64,000 nucleotides of DNA. It comes from CAJXJP01 sp963926055. GTDB lineage: Bacteria; Patescibacteriota; Gracilibacteria; BD1-5; UBA6164. This document shows positions 11,201 to 21,957 of this stretch, in pieces (the first letter of the stretch is position 1; every line of letters starts with the position of its first letter). The DNA is taken from positions 62,001-126,000 of the forward strand of contig CAWUVK010000004.1 in assembly GCA_963926055.1 (NCBI GenBank), written 5' to 3'. The translations under genes and the position numbers were made by a program. Below the pieces are notes generated by a model. That model made no database searches, was not told where the DNA came from, and saw only the letters and a list, made by a program, of their open reading frames with translations.

Positions 11201-11428
11201 ATGGAAAAAATGTTCACAAAAATTATAATGGCTATTATTTATGTTTTGATGGTTATAGGTTTTTATATTTTCGTTTATAAACGTTTAAATATGCTCAATA
11301 AGAGACACATGAAACATATTGAGAGTGTATGTTTAAAAAGAAATTATCGCAGCGTTATGCAAATTGTTTCATTTTTATTTTTAGCTTCAACGGTGTGTTC
11401 ACTGTTTATGATATTCACCCTTTTATAA
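11201..11428 (+). CDS. Small membrane protein, two helices
   Basis: A 75-residue frame has two hydrophobic helices (IIMAIIYVLMVIGFYIFVY and VSFLFLASTVCSLFMIFTLL) joined by a basic cytosolic loop (LNKRHMKHIES). No family is recognised. It sits between the YggU-type gene and the PH-like membrane gene with gaps of 8 and 15 bp, so the three look like one operon. It contains no TGA. Confidence 0.7.
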   Translation: MEKMFTKIIMAIIYVLMVIGFYIFVYKRLNMLNKRHMKHIESVCLKRNYRSVMQIVSFLFLASTVCSLFMIFTLL

Positions 11429-11443
11429 TATAATTGACGAATT

Positions 11444-12010
11444 ATGGCTCATTATTTATTTGTAAAATGATATACGGTTGTAAGAAGACATTATATTTTA
11501 GTGGTCTTTCGTATATTAAAATTTATATTTTTGCTGACCTTAGCAATTTTTCTTTATATAATTTCTTCAGAAATTATTAATAATTATCCAGATTTATATT
11601 ATCTGAAATTTATATTTTTTGTTTTCGTATTTTGAACACTTAATTATGCATTTTTAAGTTTAGTTTTATCAATTATTGAATATTATTTTGATTTGATGAT
11701 AGTGTATAAAGATCAAATAGTTTCAATAAAATGTTCATTATTATTTAGAGATGATATTGAAATTATTGATGCATATAGAATTATGAAAGTAGACTGATAT
11801 TCTAGAGGTTTAATGCAAAATATGTTATGATTTTGAAATCTTATTATAGAGCAACAAAAAGATGATTCAAAAGTGTACCATTTTATACCAAAACCATATA
11901 GAATTTTAATGATTATTCAAAAACAAAGAGACAATTTATTAGCCGATAGAAAGAAAAAATATATTGTTCCTGAAGAAGATATTCAACAAGAAAAAAAGAA
12001 AAAAGCGTAG
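11444..12010 (+). CDS. Membrane protein with bacterial PH-like domain
   Basis: The 188-residue protein has two membrane helices in residues 20-80. A domain follows with the layout of bacterial PH domains (VYKDQIVSIKCSLLF, IEIIDAYRIMKVDGYSRGLM, LGFGNLIIEQQ), in which a conserved Arg-Gly precedes a loop and a Gly-rich strand. The C-terminus is a Lys/Glu tail. PH-like membrane proteins of this kind have no defined role. It closes the operon that starts at 10929. Confidence 0.7.
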
Positions 12011-12027
12011 AGCTTTTTTCTTTTTTG
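11993..12027 (+). terminator. Terminator overlapping stop of the 11444 gene
   Basis: The stem GAAAAAAGC / GCTTTTTTC surrounds GTAGA, with the TAG stop in the loop, and is followed by T6. Confidence 0.75.
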
Positions 12028-12080
12028 ATTTTTCCAAAAAAATTTATAAAATTTCATAAAAATTTCTAAGAATAAAAAAA

Positions 12081-13136
12081 ATGACAAAAAAAATATTAGT
12101 TTGATTATCAGGTTGAGTAGATTCAGCAGTTACCGCATACCTTTTGAAACAACAAGGTTATGATGTAACGGCTGGTTTTATGATAAATTATTTAGCTCCG
12201 CAAGGCGAATTTTGCCCAACTTTATGAGATTTAGAAGAAGCTAAAAAAGTAGCAGAATATTTAGAAATACCGTTTTTTACGTTTGATTTTAGGGAAGAAT
12301 ACGAAGCAAAAGTATTAAACTATATGTACGAATGATACCAAAAATGAATCACTCCAAATCCGGATATTATGTGTAATAGTGAAGTGAAATTTAAAGTCTT
12401 TTTAGATGAAGCACTTGAAGCAGGATTTGATATGGTTGCAACTGGTCATTATGCTCAAATTTCAGTCGACGAAAATGGAGTTTCACATTTAATAAAATGA
12501 GTTGATCAAAATAAAGACCAATCATATTTTTTAGCAGGTTTATCACAATTTCAACTTTCTAAATCTTTATTTCCAATTGGAAATTTAGAAAAACCACGCG
12601 TGAGGGAAATAGCTGAAGAAGCATGACTTCCAAATGCGCAGAGAAAAGATTCACAATGAATTTGTTTCGTTGGAAAAGTAAATATGTCTGATTTCCTAGA
12701 GAAAAAAATAAACCCTAAACCTGGAAAAGTTCTCGATACTTCATGAAATATTTTATGAGACCATAAATGAGTTTTTTATTATACAATCGGACAAAGAAAA
12801 GGACTTGATATTTGAGGACAAGATGAACCAATATTTGTGGTTCGTAAAGATATTGAAAAAAATGAAATTATTGTTTGAACATCTTCAGATTTAGCTCTTT
12901 ATGAAGACATGTTGTTTGTAAATAAATGGAATAATTTATCTGGAAAAAATTATACATTTCCACTCAAAGCTCAAGCAAAAATTAGATACAGACAAGCTGA
13001 TCAAGATTGTGAAATATTTGCAGTTGATGGAGGATATGAAGTCAAGTTTGCACAAAATCAAAGAGCCATCGCAGCAGGACAAATTTGTGCCATTTATTTA
13101 AAAGATGAATTAATTTTAAGTTGAGTGATTCAATAA
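12081..13136 (+). CDS. mnmA: tRNA-specific 2-thiouridylase MnmA
   Basis: MnmA adenylates and thiolates U34 of Lys, Glu and Gln tRNAs, which matters here because a tRNA-Gln with UUG anticodon lies in the window. The 351-residue protein has the PP-loop LSGGVDSAVTAY with one of its glycines encoded by TGA, catalytic Cys98 in PNPDIMCNSEVKF, the second active Cys195 in KDSQGICFVG, and the C-terminal beta-barrel from about residue 275. Its length is typical of the family. The gene is monocistronic, with an A/T palindrome after the stop. Confidence 0.96.
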
Positions 13137-13151
13137 AAAATTTTTTATTGT
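13131..13151 (+). terminator. Weak terminator after mnmA
   Basis: CAATAAAAAA meets TTTTTTATTG in a perfect palindrome directly over the stop codon. It is an all A/T stem, so only a moderate candidate. Confidence 0.45.
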
Positions 13152-13217
13152 AATTGATAATATTTTTATTATTATTTACTTGCTAAACAATTTCTTTATA
13201 AAAAAAGGAAAATAAAT

Positions 13218-13430
13218 ATGACATTATTATTATTATTTGTACTAATATTGTTGACATACACAATATTAGTTAAACCAAGTTTGGTTGTTATATTGGCTCT
13301 ATTAACTGGTCAAATTGGTTTGGTTTTCATTATGATAATTGTGAGATTATTTGATATACCAAACTGTAAGTTTAATCCATTACGTTCTCAATATTTGAGA
13401 GCAAAGTGGTTTACTGTAAATACAGAATAA
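13218..13430 (+). CDS. Small hydrophobic membrane protein
   Basis: The 70-residue protein has two helices (LLLLFVLILLTYTILV and VVILALLTGQIGLVFIMIIV) followed by a polar tail with CKFNPLRSQYLRAKWF. It is preceded by AAAAAGGAAAATAAATATG, one of the few clear Shine-Dalgarno-like sites in the window, which fixes the start. It has no TGA. The gene stands alone and ends in a good terminator. No family is recognised. Confidence 0.7.
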   Translation: MTLLLLFVLILLTYTILVKPSLVVILALLTGQIGLVFIMIIVRLFDIPNCKFNPLRSQYLRAKWFTVNTE

Positions 13431-13445
13431 TGTAGTTTTAGTATA

Positions 13446-13473
13446 AGTCTTATTAACATAAGACTTTTTTTTA
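13446..13473 (+). terminator. Terminator after the 13218 gene
   Basis: The stem AAGTCTTA / TAAGACTT, with loop TTAACA, is followed by T8. Confidence 0.85.
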
Positions 13474-13539
13474 ATTTTAAAACAAAAATATTATGCTTTA
13501 AAATATAAAATATTTTTCTCGGGAAGTTATTTTTTTATT

Positions 13540-13566
13540 TTGACAAAAATTATTTTATTTATAATA
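13540..13566 (+). promoter_or_regulatory. Sigma-70-type promoter of a short leader transcript
   Basis: TTGACA at 13540-13545 is followed 14-16 bp later by overlapping TATAAT/TAATAT hexamers. Only a 17-codon frame and hairpins lie between it and the next terminator. Confidence 0.6.
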
Positions 13567-13596
13567 TGTGGCTGTTACAAAAATAATTTCAAAATT

Positions 13597-13650
13597 ATGA
13601 AAGCAATACAAATTTCTAACATTTTCAGAAGAAGACTTTTTACAAAATAG
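13597..13650 (+). CDS. Putative 17-residue leader peptide
   Basis: The frame MKAIQISNIFRRRLFTK runs from ATG 13597 to TAG 13648-13650. It lies about 30 nt after a promoter and contains three consecutive AGA (Arg) codons. Its stop codon lies at the tip of the first of two competing hairpins. The order promoter, short peptide, alternative hairpins, terminator, gene is that of a translation-coupled attenuator. The peptide could be spurious: there is no strong ribosome-binding site. Confidence 0.35.
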   Translation: MKAIQISNIFRRRLFTK

Positions 13651-13738
13651 TAAAAAGAATTTTTTCGTTGCTTGTACAAAAATACAAATCTACAAAATAA
13701 AAAAACTTTTTACTCTTCAGGTAAAAAGTTTTTTTTAT
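13636..13738 (+). promoter_or_regulatory. Attenuator-like pair of mutually exclusive hairpins ending in a terminator
   Basis: Hairpin 1 is CTTTTTAC (13636-13643) with GTAAAAAG (13650-13657). Hairpin 2, a strong terminator with T8, uses the same two octamers again (13706-13713 with 13721-13728, extended to AACTTTTTAC/GTAAAAAGTT). The right arm of hairpin 1 can therefore pair with the left arm of hairpin 2 and prevent the terminator. The downstream gene starts at 13764. Confidence 0.5.
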
Positions 13739-13763
13739 ATATTATACATTTAAAATAATTATT

Positions 13764-14351
13764 ATGTCATTATGAATTTTAGAATCTCATGATTCTCAAG
13801 AAAATATTTCTCCAAATAATTCTGTTTCATCACAAATGCAAAATACAAAAGCAAAAATTTTTGATTTGTCTCAATGTGATTTTCATGCGGGAAAATTATC
13901 TCAAAGTGAAGCACAAAAAGTTTTAGATTTGATTATAGAAGAAAATAAAATTAAATCTCATATGCTTGAACCAAGTGTTGAAGAACTCATGCAAACGCAA
14001 CATTTTATCGCAGCACAAGTAGACGATTTACTTATTGGCTATACACGTTTAACCGATATTTGATATAAAAATATTCAAGAAGTGGGGAGTAGTATAGTAG
14101 CTCAAGCATTTCGTAGAAAACACGTTGGGTTAAAGATGATGCAAGAATTAATTGATAATTCTCAAGCAGATCCAGTATACGGAATCACAAATGTCGCTCA
14201 TGTAGAACATATGTTTGATGAACTCGGTTTAATGAAAGTGTTAAAAGAAAATATAGATAAAAAAGTATTAGAAAAAATAGAAGAATTATGAGCATTGTTA
14301 GATGATGATGTTATCTATGCAAATACAAAATTTTTACAATTATATTCGTAA
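13764..14351 (+). CDS. GNAT-like N-acetyltransferase
   Basis: The 195-residue protein has a variable N-terminal tail of about 28 residues. A domain follows with the GNAT order: a helix pair (SQSEAQKVLDLIIEEN), strand FIAAQVDDLLIGYTRL, the motif-A segment VGSSIVAQAFRRKHVGLKMM with R-x-x-x-x-G for acetyl-CoA phosphate, and YGITNVAHVEHMFDELGLMK. The substrate is unknown. It lies 26 bp after the attenuator-like terminator and 11 bp before the AstE/AspA-type gene, with which it is probably co-transcribed. Confidence 0.65.
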
Positions 14352-14362
14352 TATAAAACAAT

Positions 14363-15214
14363 ATGCAATATCCAAAAGTATATGAATTTGAATGAAAAAA
14401 ATCTGGAAAAACAGCTGTGATTTTTTGAGCGATTCATGGAAATGAAATTTGTGGACCACAAGTTTTAGAAAAATTAATTCAAGATATCAAATGTGGAAAA
14501 ATTATTATAGAATCTGGAAAATTAATTATCGTACCAATTTGTAATCCAAAAGCGTATCAAGCGGATGTTCGTCAAATGGAAGATAATTTAAATAGAGTTT
14601 TTTATGAGAAAAAAGATAAAAATAATTTGAGTTATGAAGAAAAAATTGCAGAATTTTTAAAGAAATACATTGATGAGTGAGATTATATTTTAGATCTACA
14701 TTCATTTCACGCACAAGGAAATCACTATATTTTTCAAGATTTCACTGATGAAAAAACCAATGAATTTATAAGTGCACTTGGAGTGAAAAATATAGTCCAA
14801 GGTTGGCCAGAACTATATGAAGCAGGAGACGAATTAGATACTATTTGATATGCGTATTCACAAGGAAAAATATGAGCACTTATAGAATGTGGTTCTCATA
14901 GAGATCCAGAGTGTTTTGATATTGCGAATAAAACGATACAAAATTTCATTATTTTTTCTGAAATAATTTCTGGAAAATGAGAAAAAAATATTCAAAATAT
15001 TACCAAAATTGATTCTATGATTCGTAAAATTAAACCAGGAAATTTCACAAAAGATTATATTGAAATGCAAGAAATTACTGCTGGAGAAGTTATTGTGAAA
15101 TACGATGATGGGGAAGAATTTATAGCAGAAAAAGATGGAAATATTTTACTGACAAATAAAGATGCAAAAATCTGACAAGAACATTTCTATATAGCCTATA
15201 AAAAAAATAATTAA
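14363..15214 (+). CDS. Zn-dependent deacylase of the succinylglutamate desuccinylase/aspartoacylase family
   Basis: The 283-residue protein shows the carboxypeptidase-like zinc site: IHGNE (His and Glu ligands, near residues 28-32), the substrate-binding Asn-Arg pair in DNLNRVF, and the third ligand in LDLHSFHAQG. Its Glu-containing LIECGSHRDPE resembles the catalytic segment of aspartoacylase. The C-terminal 70 residues form a beta domain. It would hydrolyse an N-acyl amino acid or a similar amide. It pairs with the acetyltransferase-like gene, hinting at one acyl-amino-acid pathway. Confidence 0.8.
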
Positions 15215-15239
15215 AACTTCGTTTTAATTATTTTTTTTC
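15203..15239. terminator. Bidirectional terminator
   Basis: AATAATTAAAAC and GTTTTAATTATT pair around TTC, followed by T8. The stops of the hydrolase (15212-15214) and of the opposite gene (15228-15230) lie in its two arms. Confidence 0.8.
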
Positions 15240-16262
15240 GATTAAACGAGGATTTATAGAAATGACATTGATTGGCAAAAATTTTCCTTCACAAGACATT
15301 TGAAATAAACTATCTACGTGAGAAGTTCATTTGAAAAAATGGGCTAAGGTAATATCCGAGTATTCTAAAGTATCTAAATCAGAAAATACAACTTCACTTG
15401 TTTTTATATTTTTTTCATCAACATAATAAAATTTTTCTCAATCGAGCAAAATATTTTTCCCATTGAGTGTAAATTTATAATATTCTAAGAGAGGAAATAA
15501 TGTATTCAATGCTTCTGGTTTACATGAAAAATTTTGTGAAATGATATCTTTATGAGAAATATTTTCTTCATTAATTTCTAATATTTTTTTCCATTTTGAA
15601 ATTCACATATTTTTGGTTATGTGGGAATTATAATTTCCAGATTTTAAAATTTCATTTACATATTTTGTAGAGTCGTATAAAAATCAAATATCTCAAAATA
15701 ATGCTTCTTCTCAAAAAGCTGCGAGAAAAAAAGATTTTACCTCATTTATTTCTACACTTTCCCATAAATTTTTTGAATATGCATCAAATGTTTTTGAAAA
15801 ATCAGCTAAAATTTTTCATCAAAAATGTTTGTATGCATCTGGTAAATTCCACGCACTTGCTGGAGTTCTAGTTTTTTGATCCATCATTCAAATATAATAC
15901 GGAAGATTTTTTCACCATAATTCTTCGCTCAACAGCCAAATAAAACCTGCACACAGTTCTAAATCTCTCGCGGATCATGTGACTAAAATAGGAGATTGAT
16001 GGACATTTCTAATTCCGTCAATTATTTTATGAGATGTTTCTGTAAGAGGATATTCAACCTGAGAATAATCTCAAATTTCAAATGTTTCTTCAAAAAAGTG
16101 TTTTGTAATAGTATTTTCGATATTATTTTTTTCTATAAGTTGAGAATAATTTAGATGAATATTTTTTATTTCATTTTGAAAATATCCTATTATTCCTGAT
16201 AAAATCAAAATAAATATTCATATTATTATGAGTGAGAAATATAGTATTTTTTTATCTTTCAT
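15228..16262 (-). CDS. Membrane-anchored protein of unknown function
   Basis: The 344-residue protein starts at the ATG complementary to 16260-16262. It has one N-terminal membrane helix (ILYFSLIIIGIFILILSGIIGYF) and a large domain probably outside the membrane. That domain contains LVTGSARDLELCAGFIWLLSE, YYIGMMDQKTRTPASAWNLP and HFFKGTSHVDSLFQMSCEGK. I do not recognise the family. The patterns of Trp, Cys and Asp suggest a folded, enzyme-like domain rather than repeats. Upstream, 16263-16444 separates it from the divergent recQ and should hold both promoters. Confidence 0.7.
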
Positions 16263-16444
16263 TGTATTTGAAAAGTAGTTATATGTAATTTTTATTATTG
16301 TATTCATATTTTATAAAATTCAAAAATTTTATTCTTTTTTGAAAAAATATACAAAATATATACAATTATAAAAATATTTCAGATTTTTCTTTTTTTTAAT
16401 AAGTAAATATTTGAAAAACCCAGATGAATTTATAACAAAAAATA

Positions 16445-18781
16445 ATGCAAGATTTACAAAAAATATTACAAGAAAAATTTGGTTTAGAAGATTTTAGAGA
16501 ATGACAAAGAGAAGTTATTGAAAGTGTTGTTTGAGGAAATGATACGATTGTTTTTATGCCAACATGAGGATGAAAATCTTTGACGTACCAACTTCCAGGA
16601 ATTGCAAAAAAATGAGTTGCTGTGATAATTTCACCACTTATTTCGTTGATGAAAGATCAAGTAGATAAACTCAATGAACTAGGCTTAAGAGCTGAATTAA
16701 TAAATTCTACGATTTCGTATCACGAACAACAAATGATTCTCAATGAATTATCAGCAACATCTTGAGACGAAGAAAATCCAATCAAATTTTTATATGTTGC
16801 TCCAGAACGTCTTAATTCTGGAGATTTTTCTCGTGTATTACAAAAAACTCCTATCAGTTTAATCGCCATTGATGAAGCGCATTGTATTTCTCAATGGGGG
16901 CATGATTTTCGTCCGAGTTATATGAAAATAAAAGGATTTATTCAAAACCTCAGAAGTGTTAATCATTTTCCAGTTATAGCTTTAACGGCAACGGCTACAA
17001 AAAAGGTAAGAGCTGATATAGTCGGAAGAATCTGACTTGAAAATTATAATACGTTTACAAAATGATTCGATAGAAAAAATATTATTACTATTGTACGTGA
17101 ACTTTCGAAAAAAGAAGAAAAAATGCAAAAAGTTTATGAAATAGTTCAAAATACACCAGGAAGTGGAATTATATATTGTTCGAGTAGAAAAGTAACCAAA
17201 GAAATTTATGAATTTCTTTCTCAAAATGATATTTCTGTTGGGATTTATACCGGTGAAATGTCAGCTGATCAAAGAGAATCAATGCAACAAAATTTCATGG
17301 ATTCAAAATTAAAAGTTATCGTGGCAACGAATGCATTTGGTATGTGAATCGATAAAAAAGATATTCGTTTTGTGGTGCATTATAATCTTCCTGGAAGTAT
17401 TGAAAATTATTATCAAGAAGTCGGGAGGGCTGGTCGTGACGGGAAAAAATCATTTGGTGTGGTTATTGCGAGTTATGGAGATACAAAAATTCAAGAATTT
17501 TTTATTGAAAATTCGCATCCACCAAAAGAAGAAATTCTTCAGCTGTATGATTATCTTTATAAAAATGCGAAAGTCTGAGAATGAAAAAATACTCAAATCC
17601 AAGAAACATATATGCAAATGGCAAATAATTCTGGGATAAATAATGATTTAAAAGTCGGAACGATTATTAAAACGCTGGAAAAATATGGAATTCTTCAAAG
17701 AGGTATTTCTGGTGAATTAGACGAATCATTTCGTGGGAGATGAGTAACCTTAATTCAAGAAAAAAGAAAACCAGAACATATCATGGTAGATTGGAAACAC
17801 CAAAATTTACTCAAAGAAGAAGCCTATTTCAAACTCGAAAAAATTAAAAAATTACTTTTTTATCCAAGTTGTAGAAAACGTTTTATTCTCGAATATTTTG
17901 GAGACGAAGAAGACCTTAAAACACTTTCTGATAATTGTGGATTGTGTGATTATTGTCTAGAAAAATCTAAATTACAATCAGGAAAAATGGAAAATCTCGT
18001 AGCTCTTTCAGTTTTTGAAATTGTACTTGATGTGGTTTCAAAATTTGATAAAAAATATTGAGCGAAACTCATGGTAAAATTTTTACGGGGTAGTGCTGAC
18101 GCGAGAATGTCAGAGTGGGGAATGGATAAACATGAAATGTATGGAGTGTTAAGTGAATATACGCCAGATCTCGTTGAAGGATTAATAGAATGATTGATTC
18201 AACATGATTATTTAGAAAAAACCACAGGACAATATCCACTTTTAGGACTGACTAAAGTTGGTTTTGCTGCACTAAAAAGAGAAGATATTCTCAAAGAAGA
18301 TGAACCAAATCTTCAAGAATACCTTCATATGAAAGTAAAAAATGGAGCATTTAAAAAAGCAAAAACAAACACTTCAAAAACTCCAGGAGTTAAAAAACCA
18401 AAATGAGCAACGTACAAAGAAACTCTTGCTTTGATGGAAAAATATACCCTCACCCCTAACCCCTCTCCCTTGGGGGAGAAGGGAACTGATTTCCAAGATG
18501 TTATTAGTTTTGTTTCAGACCAAAGATGATTAGGAAAAACAACTATTGAATCACATATAGTGACGCTTTATGAATCTGGAGATTTGAGTTTAAATACGGT
18601 TTTAAAATTTACAGAATTTTCAAATTTGAAAATAATTAAAACTATTATTTCACAAAATTTTACTGGAAGTGTCGAAGCACTCAGACCAGTGAAAGATTTA
18701 CTCGAAGAAAATGGTCACAAAGATATTCCATATTTTGATATCAAACTCGCAGTGAGTATGATGCAAAAATGAGATTTATAA
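16445..18781 (+). CDS. recQ: ATP-dependent DNA helicase RecQ
   Basis: This 3'-5' helicase acts at stalled forks and in recombination. The 778-residue protein has Walker A PTGGGKS (residues 39-45, two Gly by TGA), DEAHCISQWGHDFRPSY, LTATAT, the C-lobe GIDKKDIRFVVHYNLP and EVGRAGRDG. The RQC zinc site is CRKRFILEYFG...CGLCDYC (about 475-505), followed by a winged helix. A further wHTH domain of the helicase C-terminal type lies at about 655-715 (YKETLALMEKY...GLGKTTIESHIV). A GC-rich insert, coding TPNPSPLGEKG, splits that last domain near residue 675. Confidence 0.96.
18446..18484. repeat. GC-rich palindromic mini-repeat inside recQ
   Basis: A 39-bp C-then-G-rich stretch (ACCCCTAACCCCTCTCCC, then TTGGGGGAGAAGGG) stands out in AT-rich coding sequence and is translated in frame as LTPNPSPLGEKG. 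CCCCTCTCCC and GGGGGAGAAGGG can form a stem. This is the style of dispersed REP-like repeats encoding NPSP-type peptides in many bacteria. Confidence 0.65.
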
Positions 18782-18792
18782 TACATTAAATA

Positions 18793-18830
18793 TAAAAAAT
18801 CACAAAGTTTTCACTTTGTGATTTTTTAGT
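18793..18830 (+). terminator. Terminator after recQ
   Basis: AAAAATCACAAAG and CTTTGTGATTTTT pair around TTTTCA with a following T run. Confidence 0.85.
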
Positions 18831-18898
18831 GAAGATATTTTGATATAGCTATATTTTTTATACAATACATAATAATATTTATTATTTAATCCAAATTT

Positions 18899-20794
18899 AT
18901 GAAAAAAATATTGAGATTTATTTTTACATCTATTATTCTGTTTTTCTTCTTCGTCAATATAGTTAATGGAGTCTTATATGGCACTATAGAAGATGTATAT
19001 TATTATGAAGATTATGAAAAAACATGGAATCAAGAAATAGATAAACATATTTTAAATAAAAGGGATATATTTATAGGAACTATTACTGATTCAAAAAGAG
19101 AGTATCATAAAAAATGAGATATGATGTCTCATGTTTATGATGTACAAGTTCATGCTTATTGGTGAAATAAACAGACAAAAACAACAAAATTGATAACAGT
19201 TCAATATGCAGGAACAAAGTATTGATGATATTATATAAACCGTTTTGATAAAAATAAAACATATATCTTTTTTAATAAATCCAATAATAGCTATATTAAC
19301 AAAGATAATAATATCAAGCTTAAAGAGATAGGTCAAGGAAATAGTGTGAAGTACTTATCTAAATTATGATCTCCTGATTATGTATATCAATCAGAGGAAC
19401 ATCCAATGCTTGCTGATTTAAAAACATTCCATGAAAGTCAAGAGGACACTTTAGGTGATTACGAAGATGAAAATTTTATATACAAAAAAAACTATATTGT
19501 TCAAGTAAAAAATACAGATAAATTAATCAAGTTATGAAAAAATATTTTCCAATATGAAAATAAAATTTTATTTCAGAAAGGAAACAAATATCAACTTTTT
19601 ATGATTAAATGAAATGATTTCCAATTCAAAGAGTTATGAGATTATTATCTTGTGCAAAATCATGAAATGATATATGGAATTTCGAAATCAAATCAAAAAC
19701 AAACTATTTCACTCATATATAACTTATGAAATTTTAAAGAAATGAAACATAAATTCTGAAATTTTTATGAGGATAATAATAATGTATATTTTATTGAAGG
19801 TATGTTTTGATGATTACCAAGTAGTTTTTATTCCATAGGTCCATCTGTAAGTCAGGAACTGATTCGAGAAGAATGAGATTTTCAAATTTTAAAGAAGATA
19901 AATTTAGAAGTTGATTATACAGTGAGATTTGATAGTATTTCTAAAGAATTATTCAATAAAGTTCATAATGTATATGAAAGTAAATTAAAAAAATTAAATT
20001 ATGAAAAAAAATTATCTTTATTAGAGAAACTTTTAGAAATTAAAAATCCATACTATGATAAAAAAAATTCAAAAAATGATAAATTCGTAAAAAAATATAA
20101 AGAAAGTGAATTTATATTAAATTATCTAGTTTGAAATTTACAGCTGGAAACTCAAAATAGAAAAATAAATACTCAACAACAAAATGATGTAAAACATTTA
20201 ATGTGAAATGTTTTTGAATATGAAGGAGAAATTTTAATAAAAAAATGAGATAAATATTTATATTATTACAAAAAGGCAGATGATTTCAATATAAATATGG
20301 TGAATGGTTATGTTTTAATATATAATAATTCTGAATTATACTCAATTTCTCAAACATCACCTAAACCAACAGTTTTAAAAATAAAATTGGGCATTTCCAA
20401 TGAAGATTTTGATTTTGATACTTTTACTCATGTAGAATGAAAATTATATAAAGATGACCAGTCATATTACCTTCCGAGTAAAATTAATAGTTTCAGTAAA
20501 TATGTTGGAAAATTTTGATATGATATTTGATGAATAAATCAAAAGGATAATATAAATATACAATATGATTATAGTATTAGATTATATGGAAAAAAGAAAT
20601 CATATATGTCTTCTTTGTTACGTTTAAGAAATGCTGAATATACAGATATGACAGAGGATGAAATAAGAGAAAATATAAAATCAATACAGTTAGAACGTAA
20701 ATATTTTGGAACTAATGTACATATGTTGTTTCATGATTATTTCAAGATAGAGGGTTTAGAAAAACAGTTAAAAAGATTACAAGATGAAAAATAA
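18899..20794 (+). CDS. Exported or membrane-anchored protein of unknown function, 631 residues
   Basis: The N-terminus is a signal or anchor (KKILRFIFTSIILFFFFVNIVNGV). The rest is Tyr/Asn/Lys-rich beta sequence with two similar halves: FQYENKILFQKGNKYQLF...FKELGDYYLVQNHEMIYGIS around residue 215, and FEYEGEILIKKGDKYLYYYKKADDF around 445. Both resemble internal repeats that each read out one parameter. The end is helical and charged. No family is recognised. Gly is frequently TGA. It is flanked by terminators, so it is transcribed alone. Confidence 0.7.
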
Positions 20795-20813
20795 ATTTTC
20801 GTCTTTTTTTAAT
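20785..20813 (+). terminator. Terminator overlapping stop of the 18899 gene
   Basis: GATGAAAA pairs with TTTTCGTC (one G-U) around the TAA stop and is followed by T7. Confidence 0.75.
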
Positions 20814-20817
20814 TTTA

Positions 20818-20846
20818 TTAGACTTTTTCTTAAAATAATTTATTAT
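20818..20846 (+). promoter_or_regulatory. Promoter of the first paralogue
   Basis: TTAGAC and TATTAT are separated by 17 bp. The same layout and flanking sequence recur before the second paralogue. Confidence 0.6.
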
Positions 20847-20882
20847 ATATGAAAAGGAAAAAATATTTTTTAAATATTTAGT

Positions 20883-21845
20883 ATGGAAAATTATACTGAA
20901 AATTCATTATTAGACATGATTTATGATGAAAATCAAAACCTAAAAAGTGTGTTGTTGGAAATCAAAAATTTTAATGAAAATTTTTCATTTATTGAGACAT
21001 TTGCAGATAATATTTCGATGAAAATAAATGATATTATTTTGTTGGAAGAATGAGATGAGGATTATTTTAATGAAGAAAGGGAGTATTTAGCAGAAAGAAT
21101 CCTTAGACTTGATGATGCATTGATGGAAATGTGATTAGCAACGTATGAGTATAGAGGAGAAGAATTTTATGGAAATTGAGAAATAAATGCTTTTGGTTGT
21201 AAAATTTGAATAAAAATTTCTGATATTGAAATATTTGAAGAATTCATTTCTACTCAAAAATCATCGAATATTGATGAGTTATATGAATTTATATATAGTT
21301 GCATTCTGGATAGTCAAAATCGTGAAAATTTTAGAAATATTCAACCTGAAAGTAATGAAAATAATTTAGATATTATTTGAAATTTACAACAAATGTGAGA
21401 AATTTCTCATTCAGGTTTAAGGGAATTAGTACAAAATTATCATAATTGATCATTACACCAAAGTTTACTTTCAAAATTTTATATCACGAAATTTCGTGAA
21501 TTTTTCCAGCCTAAAAGTATAGAATTTATAGGAGATTTTCAAGAATTAGAAAAAGTTCGGAAAGAAGGATTATGAGCATTTGAATCAATTATGTCATCGA
21601 ATTCACCAGATTGAAACTATAAAAAGTCTGCTTTAGAATTATGAACTTTTTTAGATATGTCACTTGATTACACATATCAATTGATCATACAAGAATTATT
21701 ACAATTAACGAATAGGATTTCAAATCCAAAGACATCAAAAGAAACAATAAAGTTTAAAAATTTAGAGTATTTACATTTTGTTCAAAAATTTTATCATCTA
21801 TATGATAAAAGAAAACTTTTTCTGAAGAAAAATATGGATTTATAA
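20883..21845 (+). CDS. Unknown acidic helical protein, first of a tandem paralogue pair
   Basis: A 320-residue protein, acidic and predicted largely helical, with no signal peptide. It shares with the next gene an ordered set of short matches: YRGEEFYGN, EIFEEFISTQ, LDSQNRENF, SLHQSLLSKF, and a similar layout of N-terminal residues (L..IL/VL.EI..FN...F IE..A). The two genes also share their promoter and 5' leader. No known family is recognised. A structural or immunity-type role cannot be told from the sequence. Confidence 0.75.
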
Positions 21846-21875
21846 AAACATACAAAAATTTTGTATGTTTTTATT
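21843..21875 (+). terminator. Terminator after the first paralogue
   Basis: AAAACATACAAAA and TTTTGTATGTTTT form a perfect stem followed by a T run. Confidence 0.8.
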
Positions 21876-21894
21876 ATGAAAAAAAATTTTTTTA

Positions 21895-21923
21895 TTAGAC
21901 TTTTTTTTGAAATAATTTATAGT
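21895..21923 (+). promoter_or_regulatory. Promoter of the second paralogue
   Basis: TTAGAC-17 bp-TATAGT, with a spacer nearly identical to that at 20818. A shared AAAAAGGAAAAATATTTTT leader follows. Confidence 0.6.
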
Positions 21924-21957
21924 AAAAAAAAGGAAAAATATTTTTTAAATATTATTC

